Assembly: GCF_000471905.2 (NCBI RefSeq)
Contig: NW_006498137.1
Location: forward strand, 1,081,323-1,145,322
Direction of reading: 5' to 3'
Source of the DNA: Amborella trichopoda
Lineage: Eukaryota > Streptophyta > Magnoliopsida > Amborellales > Amborellaceae
Length of the DNA stretch: 64,000 nt
The translations under genes and the position numbers were made by a program. Shown one piece after another: positions 11,494 to 22,400 of the stretch. Within the stretch, counting starts at the first letter, position 1; the number at the start of each line of letters is the position of its first letter. Under the pieces are notes generated by a model that saw only the letters and a list, made by a program, of their open reading frames with translations, was not told the DNA's origin and did no database searches.

Positions 11494-11815
11494 ATCTAAT
11501 GATAAAAAAAAATTATGCATTTTTTTTGGTATGTAATTAACTAGGTGTGATATTTGCTAAAGTATTTAATGAGAAAAATTATATGGTACATGTTTTTGGC
11601 ATGTGTTTAAGTAGGTTTGATATTTGTTGAAGTATTTAATGTGAAAATTATATGGTGTACTCTTTTTGGTATGTATTTAAGTAGGTGTGATCTTTGTTAA
11701 AGTATTTAATGTGAAAAATTATATGATGTATTTTATTTTTTTATATGTACGAAGTAGGTGTGATGTTTGTTAAAACATTTAATGAAGAAATTCATATGGT
11801 GTATTTATCATGAAC
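11494..11815. repeat. 70-bp tandem repeat, about 4.5 copies, inside the hAT element
   Basis: ATTTAATG(A/T)GAAAAATTATATG recurs at 11494, 11564, 11634, 11704 and 11777. Each unit includes GGTATGTATTTAAGTAGGTG and TTTGTTAAAGT. Confidence 0.9.
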
Positions 11816-11915
11816 TTATTACTTTATTTTTTATAAGGAGCATGAACCCCAAATGTGTGTATACTTATATATTCTATTTATTTATTTTTTATTAAAAAAC
11901 TAGAAAGAAGATACA

Positions 11916-14035
11916 ATGGTTAGGTCAAAAGATCCATTTTGGGATTATTGTGAAGAAAGATGACATAAATTGTATTGCAATTTTGCCGGTGATTTAAATA
12001 TCACTTGAGAATGATATAAAAGTTGTCTTCAAGTACCGAATGATATACAAGCTTTGGATGTTTCTGTGACACACGAGGTATGTTTTAAGCCTCCAAAGGA
12101 AAATAATAAAATTACCTCATATGTTCAAAATGTTTATCAATGTTCGATAAACTTAAGTACCTTTACTACTAGTTCATGTTTGTAATAAAGTTCTTTACTG
12201 TTATTGTTGAATAAAAAAAATAAAGATTGCGTTGACAAAGAAGTTGCTCGTACATTTATTATGAATAATATTGCATTTAATGTTAGCAATGCACTATCAT
12301 TTATCAATATGATAAATACATGTATCAATTTTGGTATTAGTTACACAATGTCAAGTTACCCATCTGTTCGTAATAAATTGGTACATGAACTTAAAACAAA
12401 TGTCGATTTATATGTAGCTCCAATAAAAGAGTAATGAGTTCAATCAGGATGTACTTTGATGTCAGATATCTGATCGGATATGAAAAATCAGTCATTTGTC
12501 ATTGTTGTTGCATCTTGTCAGAAGGGATCAATTTTTGTAAATGCATTTGAGGTATCTGAGCGTAGCATAATTGTATTATTTCTTGAAAAGATTTTTGTTC
12601 AAGTCATTGAAGAGTTAGTACCACAAAATATCATTCATCTTGTGACTGACAATTGATCAAATTATGTACTTGCTGATGATCTAATAGAATTGAGATTATC
12701 TTATAGTCATAAAACATTGTGAGCTTACCAATGGGTTAAATTTGCTCCTAAAAGACAATGATAAAAATATTATTTAGGTGCAAAATGTCATTAAGGATGC
12801 TAAGTTTATAGTTGATTTTATGGATTGGCATACCATTGTTTTATATTTAATGAAAAAACATACTAATGGAAGTGAATTGAAAAAGTATGGTAAAACTATA
12901 TTTACTACTAACTTTTTTATGATTCAATATGTATCACAAGTAGAAGAGAGTTTCTGAGTGATGGTTGCATCATCTGAGTGGAGAGTTATGAATTATCGCA
13001 ATAGTAAAAATGATACAAAAATCACATAAATAATTAAAATGTCCAAATTTTGGAATGATGCGACAGATGCAATCACTATATTAACGCCTCTTATCAAAGT
13101 GCTTCATTTGGGTGATAGTGAGGAGTCATGAAGCAATGGAAAGGGCAAGGGAAGCACTAAAGAGAAACTGTAATGACAATGAATTTAGGTATATTGAATT
13201 GGTGAATATGTTTGAAAAGAGACGACAGGGAAATATAATTCACCTTATTCATCCTGCTACTGCATTTCTTAATCAAACTTTAATGTATGGTGGGTTTGTT
13301 AAACTTAATAATACTTAAGTGAATAATGGCTTTACCTTGATTTCAAATTCAATGCTCCAAGTAAAACTAAAAACTGCATTTTTTTTTAGAGTTGTTGAAG
13401 TATCATATACGGGATTCAAATATATTTGATGGTGTTGCATTGGGATTATTGTCAACAACTCATCCTCATAAGTTTCTTAATTAATTATTAACTTTTTGTA
13501 TCTTCTTGTATTATTTGTTTTTTCAGTATTTTAAGAAAATAAATTTTATCCCATTTTCAATTGTTTTTTGAGTGTGTGGCTAAAAATTTCTCATTTATGT
13601 AGGAGTTTAGTGGGAAGTAGGTGGATAAAGCATTCCACTAGTTCAAATAGTTGCCATTTGGATTTTGAGCCAACCATATAGCTCATCGCGCGTGCGAAAG
13701 AAATTGGAATGCTTTTGAAACGACTCAAAGAAAAAAAATGAATAAATTGACACCAACTATGTTTAATCGACTTGATTTACATACGAGTGAATTCGAAGAT
13801 GATGGCCGCATCACGTGATAATGAAATTCGAGATTGTAATGCAATTAATCTTGAACAACTTTGTTCATTACTATAAGAGGTTTCCAAACATGCGGAAAAT
13901 GAGGACACATCTTCAGATGATGATGATCATGATGATGATGATACATGGCTACATGACTTGGGGATTACACCTTCCCGATCTCATAACTTTTCTTTGACTC
14001 TACCATACCTTATGCTTAATTTTGAATATTTCTAG
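11916..14035 (+). pseudogene. hAT transposase pseudogene (BED finger, DUF659, C-terminal dimerisation remnants)
   Basis: Starts MVRSKDPFWDYCEER, a BED zinc-finger-type N-terminus of plant hAT proteins, with a stop soon after and the second CxxC cysteine lost (CNFAG). At 12204-12434 a DUF659-like stretch reads INMINTCINFGISYTMSSYP then VDLYVAPIKE. At 12470-12660 come KGSIFVNAFEVSERS-like and NIIHLVTDN motifs. At 13112-13318 lies MERAREALKR. The C-terminal end is acidic, SSDDDDHDDDDTWLHDLGI. Many stops and frameshifts. Confidence 0.82.
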
Positions 14036-14585
14036 TTAATCTTGTATTTAATATTGGATGAGAATCATGAGATATCTAAATTAATTGACTTAATTATATT
14101 AGTTTAGTAAAGTTTTTATGAATGGATTAGTTATTGATAGTATTGACATAATTTTTATTTTTTAGAATTTCAAAATTTCTAACATTTTAACTTATCTGAT
14201 TTTTTTACTCCGATTTTTTGAGCCTAATCCAATATATTGGAGATATCTTTACATGAAGTATTTTGCCGATCCATGAATTTTTCATCTGACTTTTAAAATA
14301 AAAATGATTTATTTTTTTCGCTTTTATGGTAAGCCGATTTATTGATAGTCCCCGACTTGCTAACTATGATCTAGACAACCCCTTTTGAAGATTTTAAAGT
14401 GCATTTAGATCTACTTGATTTGCATTATATTTGGAGTTTTGAATTTCATAATCAAGGCTAGAAATGATTTTTCAGGGTACCATAGGGTTTTTGTGCCAAA
14501 TATGCATTTTCTTGGAGGATTTGGAGGTACACATTACTTTGATTGTTTATAGCAAATGCTTATATGAACTACACCATTTTAAGTA

Positions 14586-14969
14586 GGGTGTGATTTGTAT
14601 AGAGCCTAGGCTCTAAACAATCAAATTAGAGCCTACCTTCAAATAGTATTGATAAATATTGTTTCAATATTGAAAATCTTTGTGATAGCCTTAAAATATA
14701 TTTTCATCTTTATTTATAAATTTTAAAGTTTCAAAAATAGTATAGATCGATGGATCTATGAAAACTTGGAAATCTTGAAACTTGACGGTAAAAAAATGCA
14801 TTACACTATTTTCAAAACTTGAAATCCATTTTTCTTTTCATGTCTATGCATCTGGATGTCGAGATGATCAATTTGATGATATTTAGGCATCAAAACAACT
14901 TCTACTAGTAAAATTTTTGAGGTAGGCTAAAATTTGATTGTGTAGAGCCTTGGCTTTATAAACTTTTCC
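14586..14969 (+). mobile_element. MITE family A copy with TSD
   Basis: Starts GGGTGTGATTTGTATAGAGCC with the subterminal palindrome GAGCCTAGGCTC, and ends TTTATAAACTTTTCC. Flanks TTTTAAGTA (left) and TTTTTAGTA (right) make a 9-bp target duplication with one mismatch. Confidence 0.85.
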
Positions 14970-14985
14970 TTTTTTAGTAGAAGTT

Positions 14986-15078
14986 ATATATTTGAAGCAT
15001 CATTCCCTTTAAGTAATATATTTGAAGCATCATTCCCTTTAAGTAATATATTTGAAGCATCATTCCCTTTAAGTAATA
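14986..15078. repeat. Three exact 30-bp tandem copies
   Basis: TATTTGAAGCATCATTCCC followed by TTTAAGTAATA is repeated three times, beginning just outside the MITE's right target duplication. Confidence 0.95.
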
Positions 15079-15079
15079 G

Positions 15080-15960
15080 GTGGAAAATTGAATCATTTAT
15101 CATGTCAACTCTAAGTTGACAATAAAATAAAAATTAAGAATCACAATTGAAACATGTAAAAAAAAAATAAGAAATAGGAGGACTCCCTTTCACCCTTTCC
15201 TAAAATTTCAAATCTCTCACTTGAACTGAAATTGATAGTTTTTTTTTATAAGTAATATATTTATTAGAATGATTAAAAAAATACAAGTGTTTTTAATATT
15301 GCAGATTGTTTAAAGATAAAAACATGTCCCTTATTTTTCCTATTTTATGCACATGTCCCTTTTTCATTTTTTATTTTCCCCAAAATACCACTAGTTTGGG
15401 ATGCCAAGTTCGGAACTGATGCTTTTTTTTTTCTCAACCGAGGGATTAGTTTAAAACTTCAAGTTCCGAATCATTTGTTTTGTGAGCCAATTGGTTTGGA
15501 AGTTGAAATTCTAAGCTAGTTATTCAACCAAAAAAATTGTGTCACCTTTCGGAACATGAAGTTCCAAATCCCTTTACTTATCATTTTTTGGGGTGAACGA
15601 GTGTTTGGAACTTTAATTTTTTTGAACTCTGCATTCACTCAAAGGAAATGAGAAAAAATTAAAAATATGCAATTTTGAAGTTGGAAACTTCTTTGGTTTA
15701 TGCGATCTTCTTTGGGCCTTCTGTGATCAGTGCTTGGCCTTCTTTGCGATATATGAATTCTCTACGATTTGTGAAATCTTCTATGATCTCTATTTGGTCT
15801 TCTGCGACCTACCCGGACATCTCTAATTGGTCTTCTATGACCTACCCGGACTTCTCTGATCTCTGCTGGGTTCTTGCGGAAACCATTGATGTCGTGCTCC
15901 CTCCGATGCTAGACCTTTGGTGAGCCGAATTTGAAATTGCCTCTAAATCCACCTCTAAAA
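15080..15960. other. Intergenic, no assignable gene
   Basis: 15400-15640 contains several AACTTCAAGTTCC/GGAACTTGAAG-like words in both orientations. An open frame at 15675-15923 (MKLETSLVYAIFFGPSVIS...) has repeated phrases, ISIWSSATYPD / ISNWSSMTYPD, but no family I know. Confidence 0.35.
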
Positions 15961-15978
15961 ATGGCATATGAAAATAGT

Positions 15979-16162
15979 CGTTCTTCGACTATCTGCCGAG
16001 TGGTTATTCAACTATCTACCGAGTCGTTATTCGACTATCCGTCGAGTCGTTCTTCGACTATCTGTCGAGTCCTTCTTTGACCATCTGTTGAGTCCTTCTT
16101 CGTCTCTCTACCGAGTCCTTCTTCGACTGTTTGCCAAGTCCTTCTTCAACTCTCTAAAAGAG
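15979..16162. repeat. 23-bp minisatellite, about 8 units
   Basis: Units such as CGTTCTTCGACTATCTGCCG followed by AGT recur with substitutions. The array happens to stay open as a 103-codon frame (15968-16279), but 23 is not a multiple of 3 and the product is not recognisable. Confidence 0.85.
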
Positions 16163-16404
16163 TCTCTACAAAACAACCTTTGTCTTTGTTCTGAACTGCA
16201 AGTTGCTGAATCTGTCTCGGTTCCTTACCGAGTTCTGTTGGCTCTTTCAAGTACCATTCTATACTTGTTCTTCAAGTGAGAGACCACTGCTTCTATTAGT
16301 CACACCATGCATGTGAAGACTTAAAGATCCAACTCATTTGTTTATGCAACTTATTGTTTAAACTCCAACTGCTTTGTATAAAAACATATTGAGTTTGAGG
16401 GGTA

Positions 16405-16630
16405 GTATTAGAGTATGTTTTATTGATATACATCATTATGAATATATAATGAGATATGTATATATATGACATACATCTCTTAGTTGTATCTTGATTATGA
16501 TAAGATTAGTCAGTAGTTATCCATAACCGTTGGTATTTATCTTTTATGGTTACTAACCGTATATTTATACGGATCTTGTATATTCTTGATCAATCAATAA
16601 AGAGATAATTCCATGGGGGCTTAAGGTCCA
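16405..16630 (+). mobile_element. Possible solo LTR of a copia-type element
   Basis: GAGTTTGAGGGGTAGTATTAG looks like a polypurine tract next to an LTR start. Downstream are a TATA-like TATATTTATACGG and CTTGATCAATCAATAAAGAG, resembling an LTR transcription start and polyadenylation region. No matching second LTR is visible. Confidence 0.35.
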
Positions 16631-16830
16631 AATATATAGAAATACAATTTCTTATCATAGATCTTGAAGTTTTGAACCAGCTGGTTTAAAATAAAATCAA
16701 TTTGAAACTTCAAATTCCAAACATTCTCTCAATCAAATAAAGAAATACCTTAGTTGGAATCTTGGAGTTCCAAACTGAGTATTTTCAAAAAATAAGAAAA
16801 CAAAAGTGGACAAAGTGTAAAATAGGCAAA

Positions 16831-17135
16831 GCAAAAAAAATCCATTTATATAACAAAAAAGTAATGGATATTTATAGTAACTTTCTAAAATAAAATAAAA
16901 ACAATAATTATTACAAATAAATGAAAATAGAATAAATTCCATCTATTAGTAGTAGCAAACGTGCCAATCCTTAATCAACTGCAAAACAAAAAAAATCCAT
17001 TTATATATAAAAAAGTAATGGATATTTATATTGACTTTCTAAAATAAAATAAAAACAATAATTACTGCAAATAAATGAAAATAGGATAAATTCCATCTAT
17101 TCATTGTAACAAACGTGCGCCTTCCTTAATCAAAC
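16831..17135. repeat. Two-copy tandem duplication, 155-bp unit
   Basis: AAAAATCCATTTATATA ... AAAGTAATGGATATTTATA ... AATTCCATCTATT occurs from 16831 and again from 16986, with about 90% identity by eye. Confidence 0.88.
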
Positions 17136-17424
17136 CTCAAACAATCCTTCGTAATATTCTAGGATTTGTTCTTTCTTAGCCTGGGCCTTTTACGACAAGT
17201 CCAACTCTCAAACTCTCGACAACGTACTCATCCAATCTCCACCGTTTATATATTTTAGATATAATTTAACCCTAATTTTTAGAAAATATAAAATGAAAAA
17301 AATAAATTGAAAACTAAACTTCGAAAAACCTTTGGACCACTGGTTACAATTGTTTTTAAATAGGCCACCTTTTTACATCCGTTTTTAAAATGGATGCACA
17401 CTCCGGACAATATATTGTAGAAAA

Positions 17425-17810
17425 GAAAAAGTTTATATAAGATTGCAACCTTACCTCTACAGCTATGGATCTACCTCAAAAATCAGTTGGAAAAGATAGT
17501 TTTAATGTTGAAAAACCTTTTGATTGATCATCTCAACATCGAGATATATGACCATAAAAAATAAAAAGATTTTAAATCTAAAAAATAGTGCATTTTATAA
17601 CATATTATTTATACAATCCATGTTCAAGATTTTCATTTGTTTATAGAACTACTTGATTTTAATTATTTTTAAAATTAAAAATTTTATAATTAAATAACAA
17701 AATAGATTTTGAGATTAAAAACATTTTACATCAAAATTATACACCATCATAAAATTTGAAGGTGAACCTTACCTCTACACCAACGGATGCATCCGTATGC
17801 CAACTGCACC
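17425..17810 (-). mobile_element. MITE family A copy abutting the lipase 5' region
   Basis: Left end GAAAAAGTTTATATAAGATTGCAACC, right end ATGCATCCGTATGCCAACTGCACC. It has the CTCAACATCGAGATATATGA interior. The right end lies about 70 bp ahead of the CT-rich presumed leader of the lipase gene. Confidence 0.75.
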
Positions 17811-17879
17811 GCTGTAGCCATGCGGTCCAGTCCCGCATGAAACAATTGCTCATTAAATTTTTTAATATTAATTACTTTG

Positions 17880-18112
17880 CATCACGCTGCAAGCTTCGCC
17901 GATTCGCCCCTTCTCTCTCTCTTTCTCGAAATCCCTCCTCTCCTTCTCTTTCTCTCTCTATATCCCGCCTCACGCTCTCTCTAAATCCGTCGAGAAAACC
18001 GAGACAAAGGATCCCCTCTCGCTCTCTCTAGTCCCTCAAGAGAAAAGAAACGAAGGATCCTCTCTCTTTATCTCTCGCCCTTTGGCTCACGGATCAATCT
18101 TCACAAGAAGGT
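17880..18112 (+). other. Presumed 5' non-coding exon of the lipase gene
   Basis: CT-rich leader-like sequence ending CACAAGAAG|GTAAGC, a strong plant donor site. The acceptor is not certain; candidates are TCATTTCAG at about 19000, TTCACCAG at about 19055 or AAGGATAG at about 19140, all ahead of the ATG at 19164. The transcription start is not determinable here. Confidence 0.45.
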
Positions 18113-19163
18113 AAGCAAGAATCCATGGAAAGTCCCATTAATTTTTTTTTTATCTCATTTTATTAGATTTATAACTCTTAATCATATTGTCACAAATGTC
18201 ACAAATCAGGTCATTTTAGGTGTGGCTCCTCCTTTAAAATTATTCGATGGAGTGATTGGATTTTTGAGTAATTTATTTGATGATATTTTTCCCCTTTTTT
18301 TTTTGGGGTTATCAATATGTGTAAATTGCTGTGAATTTCAGGTTTTTGGGGGTAGAAGTTGTTGCAATTATGGGTGATCGATTAGTTTATGTAGTTTGTT
18401 CATGTTTTTGGTTTGGTTTAGGTCTGCGAAGAGTTTGCCTGACTCTGACGATTTCGGTAAACCAAAATATTGTATTAGTTTGGGTATTGGAAACATTCGG
18501 CCTGAATATCAGGAATTAGGTCAACTAAATGCTCGATGGTTTATACCTACGGTGTTCAAGCCCGATAGTACAATAATTTATGCTGAATTCTTTTCTTTTT
18601 TATTTTTTTGGTTTCTGTTATGTATGCTGAATTCTTTTCCTTTATGGAGAAATGCTCATTTGGTTTGCAGGTTTTTGCTGCAGGATGTGTGGGGGGGGGG
18701 CGTAACTTGGTAATCTCTTCAAAAAAAATCAATCCCCAAAGCTAGCAAAACGAACAATATTTTATCAATTCTACATTGAATGTCCATGCAGTTTATAAAC
18801 CGCCGATGAAGTTCCGATCTTGCAACGAATTTCACAAATTCGGATAAATTTTCTGTGAGTTCATTAATCTGATTCATGGATTTGAATGCTTATCTTTAGT
18901 ATTTAAGAATTGGATCAGGCTTTGTGCTGATCGACCAAAGAAAAAGAAAAGGTTTAATTCCAACCTTGCATCTGGATTTGGATAAAATTCATCATTTCAG
19001 ATCAAAGTTTTGTATGAGTCCAACTAATTTATACAATTTTTGTGCCTTCACCAGATTAGCTCTTATTGCAACCGTATAAATAAATATAAAAGGTCTAATC
19101 CCCCCCCGCCAAAAACATCTGGTTTAGTATGTAAGGATAGGTCGAACTAAAAGTCGGTTGTCT

Positions 19164-19463
19164 ATGGCGACGGCTACCATGGCTACAGCGGCTGGGGCTG
19201 CCGCCCTTCTTTACTATACACTAAGCCGAAGATTAGCCACTGCATCAATGCGAGAAGACAATGAAGATGAGAACTCTGATGCCTCAAGATCTAATCGGTC
19301 AGGAAGGATCACGTCTGTGAGGCGCCCTGCACAGGCACCTGCTACATGGTTTGAGGCCATATCGACGCTTTCGGAGACCTTGCGGTTCACTTACTCTGAA
19401 ACACTGGGGAAATGGCCAATAGGGGACCTGGCTTTTGGCATCACTTTTCTATTGAGGCGACAG
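19164..19463 (+). CDS. Lipase exon 1
   Basis: 100 codons, MATATMATAAGAAALLYYTL to GITFLLRRQ, donor CAG|GTGCAT. The ATG at 19164 is preferred to the in-frame TTG two codons upstream because relatives start at MA(A/T)ATMATAAGAA. Contains APATWFEAISTLSETLRFTY. Confidence 0.93.
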
Positions 19464-22400
19464 GTGCATGCTATGAAACCATGTTTTCTGATTTCCTTGC
19501 CTAAAAAACTATGTTTTTCTTTTCCTCTCACTTCGCCTTTTGAGGTGATTATCACTTTCTTAATCTTTTTGTTCTTATTCTTTTCTGTCTTTCTATGTGA
19601 CAGATAAATGTGTTAGACCCAGATTCTATGTTCTCTCTCTAATTTATAGGGATTATCTGTTGAGTGTTTTTTTTATTGATTCAAGTCCTATACAATATAC
19701 TAGGTGCAGTGTGAACAAATGCCTAAATAACCAAAGAATGGGTCTTATACTGAACAAAGGATTAAAAGAAAAATAAATGTTTGTTACAATGAAAGTGAAA
19801 TAAGTAATGTCATTATTACCATCAGTTTTGAAAATTTGCGGAGTCCGACTCAGACTCGGGATGGTCATCCGAACCTCTCACCTTGGCCAATCCGAGTGAA
19901 AAACCGTGGGAACTCAGAACTGGAATCCCTGTTTCCCAAGTTTTATTTCACTGTTTCGAAATACTCGAGTTTGACTTGGGCTTGGGTGACTCACTTTGAC
20001 CTGACAAAGTGCTTGCTCCAAGTGAAACTCCTCGGGGAGTGCCGAATCGTGCCTGCTGCCAAGGTTTATTTGTTATGCTTTTAAATACTTGAGCAAGTCT
20101 GACTCACTGACCCTGATCTGGGGCCCACCTGGTCCAGGGCTGAGTCTGAATTGAAAACTACTGTTTACAGTGGCTCCCTTGATGTAACGCATCTTTAAAA
20201 TACCTCATTGGTACATGAATGTTGGACAATGTCAAATTTCCTAGAATGTGTTGTGATCTACGTTTTAGTCTTTTTAAAAATCAGAACCTACTAGCAAAAT
20301 TCCACCTTTGAGTTTTTTGCATATCGATTCAGAGAAGATATCTGTGAGCTTGTCTTTGTGTTTTGACATGAGGTATTTTTGCGGTCTTCATCAACAACTT
20401 TTAGCATGTTAAGTGACAATCAACTTCATTGTACATGGTAGGTTAATAAAATAATAGGTTGGGAAGTGGAAATATTGCACCTGGTAGATTGATTTTCACA
20501 ATTTATGCTCATAGAATTAGTGACTGGGTTGCCAACAAACCCCCACTTGTGCAAGTTAAAAAAAGAAAAAGAAAAGAGATAGTGATCTTAATGCTTTGGA
20601 GCACTGTTTTAAGCCATGTGTTTGATTTGTGATTCTATGTAACTGATCGCTTGACCGAACAACAATGCTATGTTGCTTACCTGCCACACCTTGTGGTGGA
20701 TCTTCTATCTGCTGGGTAGCTGACCTAACTGCATTTGAGTATGTTAGAACGATTAGATGATTATGATTTTACACCAGGAGGGCCTTCCACATTGGATGTT
20801 TTTAAGTATCTCGAAATCCAAATAAACTATGTTTTTAAGTATCTCGAAATCCAAATAAACTTTGTTCATAATAGTAGCGTGTGGTTCATGCATTTTTCGT
20901 TTTAAGTTCTCGGTATCCAAGTAACTGTTCTCATATGAGAAGTGTGTGGTGCATGTATGTTTTGGTTCATATTCATGTCAAGATTGATATTTGGCCTGGT
21001 GATGTTGAGGTGAATCAGCAGGCCAGGCAGGTAGTCATTCTTTTACCATGGTCAATTCGCATGGTTAATTGAATTCACATAGCTCCTCATTCATTATTGT
21101 GTTGTGAACTTCAATTCCTAGGTTTCCTTAGAGATTATTAGAATGTGGCGAGTGATCCCGTCCATATTTCCACCCTAGTGCAATTGTTGGCATAATTATT
21201 GGGGTTTTAGGTCTAAAGTTACTGAACTATCAAACAAGGAAAAAAAAACTGACTATACTGAGTGCTTCTGTTTTATCTTTGCAGGGAAACTTACGTGTTG
21301 CAAGTGTATATGCGGGTCCTGATAGTATACAACTCACAGGAGCTGAAATAGTCTCTGAGCTAAGGCAGCTTTTGAAGTTATTGACTCTTTGCTTGCATTT
21401 CTCAAAGAAGCCATTTCCGCTATTTTTGGAGGAAACTGGCTATACCCTTGATGATGTGCTTCTTCAAGAGCCTAAAGCAGGGGTATGTTGTATTTCTTAT
21501 TATTTTGCTTTATTGCATTTGATGTGCAAGACCTCTGATTTACCTTTTTAATCTATATATTGGGGACTTTCTGATAAATAAAATCACAAATAGGGATGGT
21601 AGATATCTTTTGGTCTTTGGATTGAAAGCTGATTCTGTTATTCTATACTATTACATTAATTTGGTTTGTTGATTATGTATTATTTTATGCAGCTTTTGAA
21701 GCCTGCTTTCACAATTTTGTCTGACAAGAGCTCAAAATGTTTCCTTCTATTGATTCGGGGTACTCATAGCATCAAAGACACTTTGACAGCAGCAACAGGT
21801 GGGGTTGTACCTTTCCATCATACAGTTTTACACGAAGGTGGTGTGAGCAATCTAGTTTTAGGTTACGCCCATTGTGGGATGGTTGCTGCTGCACGTTGGA
21901 TCGCAAAGCTTGCTACTCCTTGTCTCCTTAAAGCTCTTTCTGAACATCGTGATTACAATGTTAAGGTAAACTACATTACTCCATATATCAATAGGCTTTC
22001 CTGACAATGTGAGCATTTGCTTTTGTCCATTTGGCCTGAGTAGTGGGGATGGCAGTTGATAAACTGTCTCAAAGGTGGAGCAGTCCAAATGTCTTGCTTT
22101 GTCATTCCGTCCAAGAAGTGTGATGGGAAGTATTTTTTTTGCGCTTGTTTGTATATCTTGGTGTCCATATCCAAGTCTTATCTTTAGTTGTCTTTATGGT
22201 CAATCATGAAAATACACATTTTCTAATGGTCATAATTAAGTGGAACAATATCCAAGTTTTCAGTGAGAGTGGTAAAAATGGTTTTTTATTTTTTATATGT
22301 ATTTTCTTTTTAACCTAAAGCCGCCCAAGTGGGGTGTATTGGCAGGGTTTCACGATAAGTGGGCCTCTGTTATTTCATTGCATTGTGAAGAGTGGGGTGC

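Larger units (their letters stand above)
10106..14368 (+). mobile_element. hAT-family DNA transposon, 4,263 bp, with TIRs and 8-bp TSD
   Basis: The left terminus CATAGTTAGCAAATCGGG and the right terminus CCCGACTTGCTAACTATG are inverted repeats with one mismatch. The element is flanked by a perfect 8-bp duplication ATCTAGAC (10098-10105 and 14369-14376), as expected for hAT. The interior holds a decayed transposase (11916-14035) and a 70-bp tandem repeat. Reading frames are broken, so it is not autonomous now. Confidence 0.93.
9937..14575 (-). mobile_element. MITE family A copy, split by the hAT insertion
   Basis: The left part (9937-10105) starts GAAAAAATTATATAAGG and runs through GGATTTCAAGTCCTAAAC to ATTATCTAGAC. 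The right part resumes at 14369/14377, continues ATCTACTTGATTTGCATT and ends TATGAACTACACC at about 14575. The two parts join exactly where intact relatives read TTATCTAGACCGTC. Confidence 0.75.

Noticed and set aside
14986..15078. Regular 30-bp repeats resembling a CRISPR array
   Set aside because: Contiguous tandem copies with no spacers, in a plant genome; a simple minisatellite.
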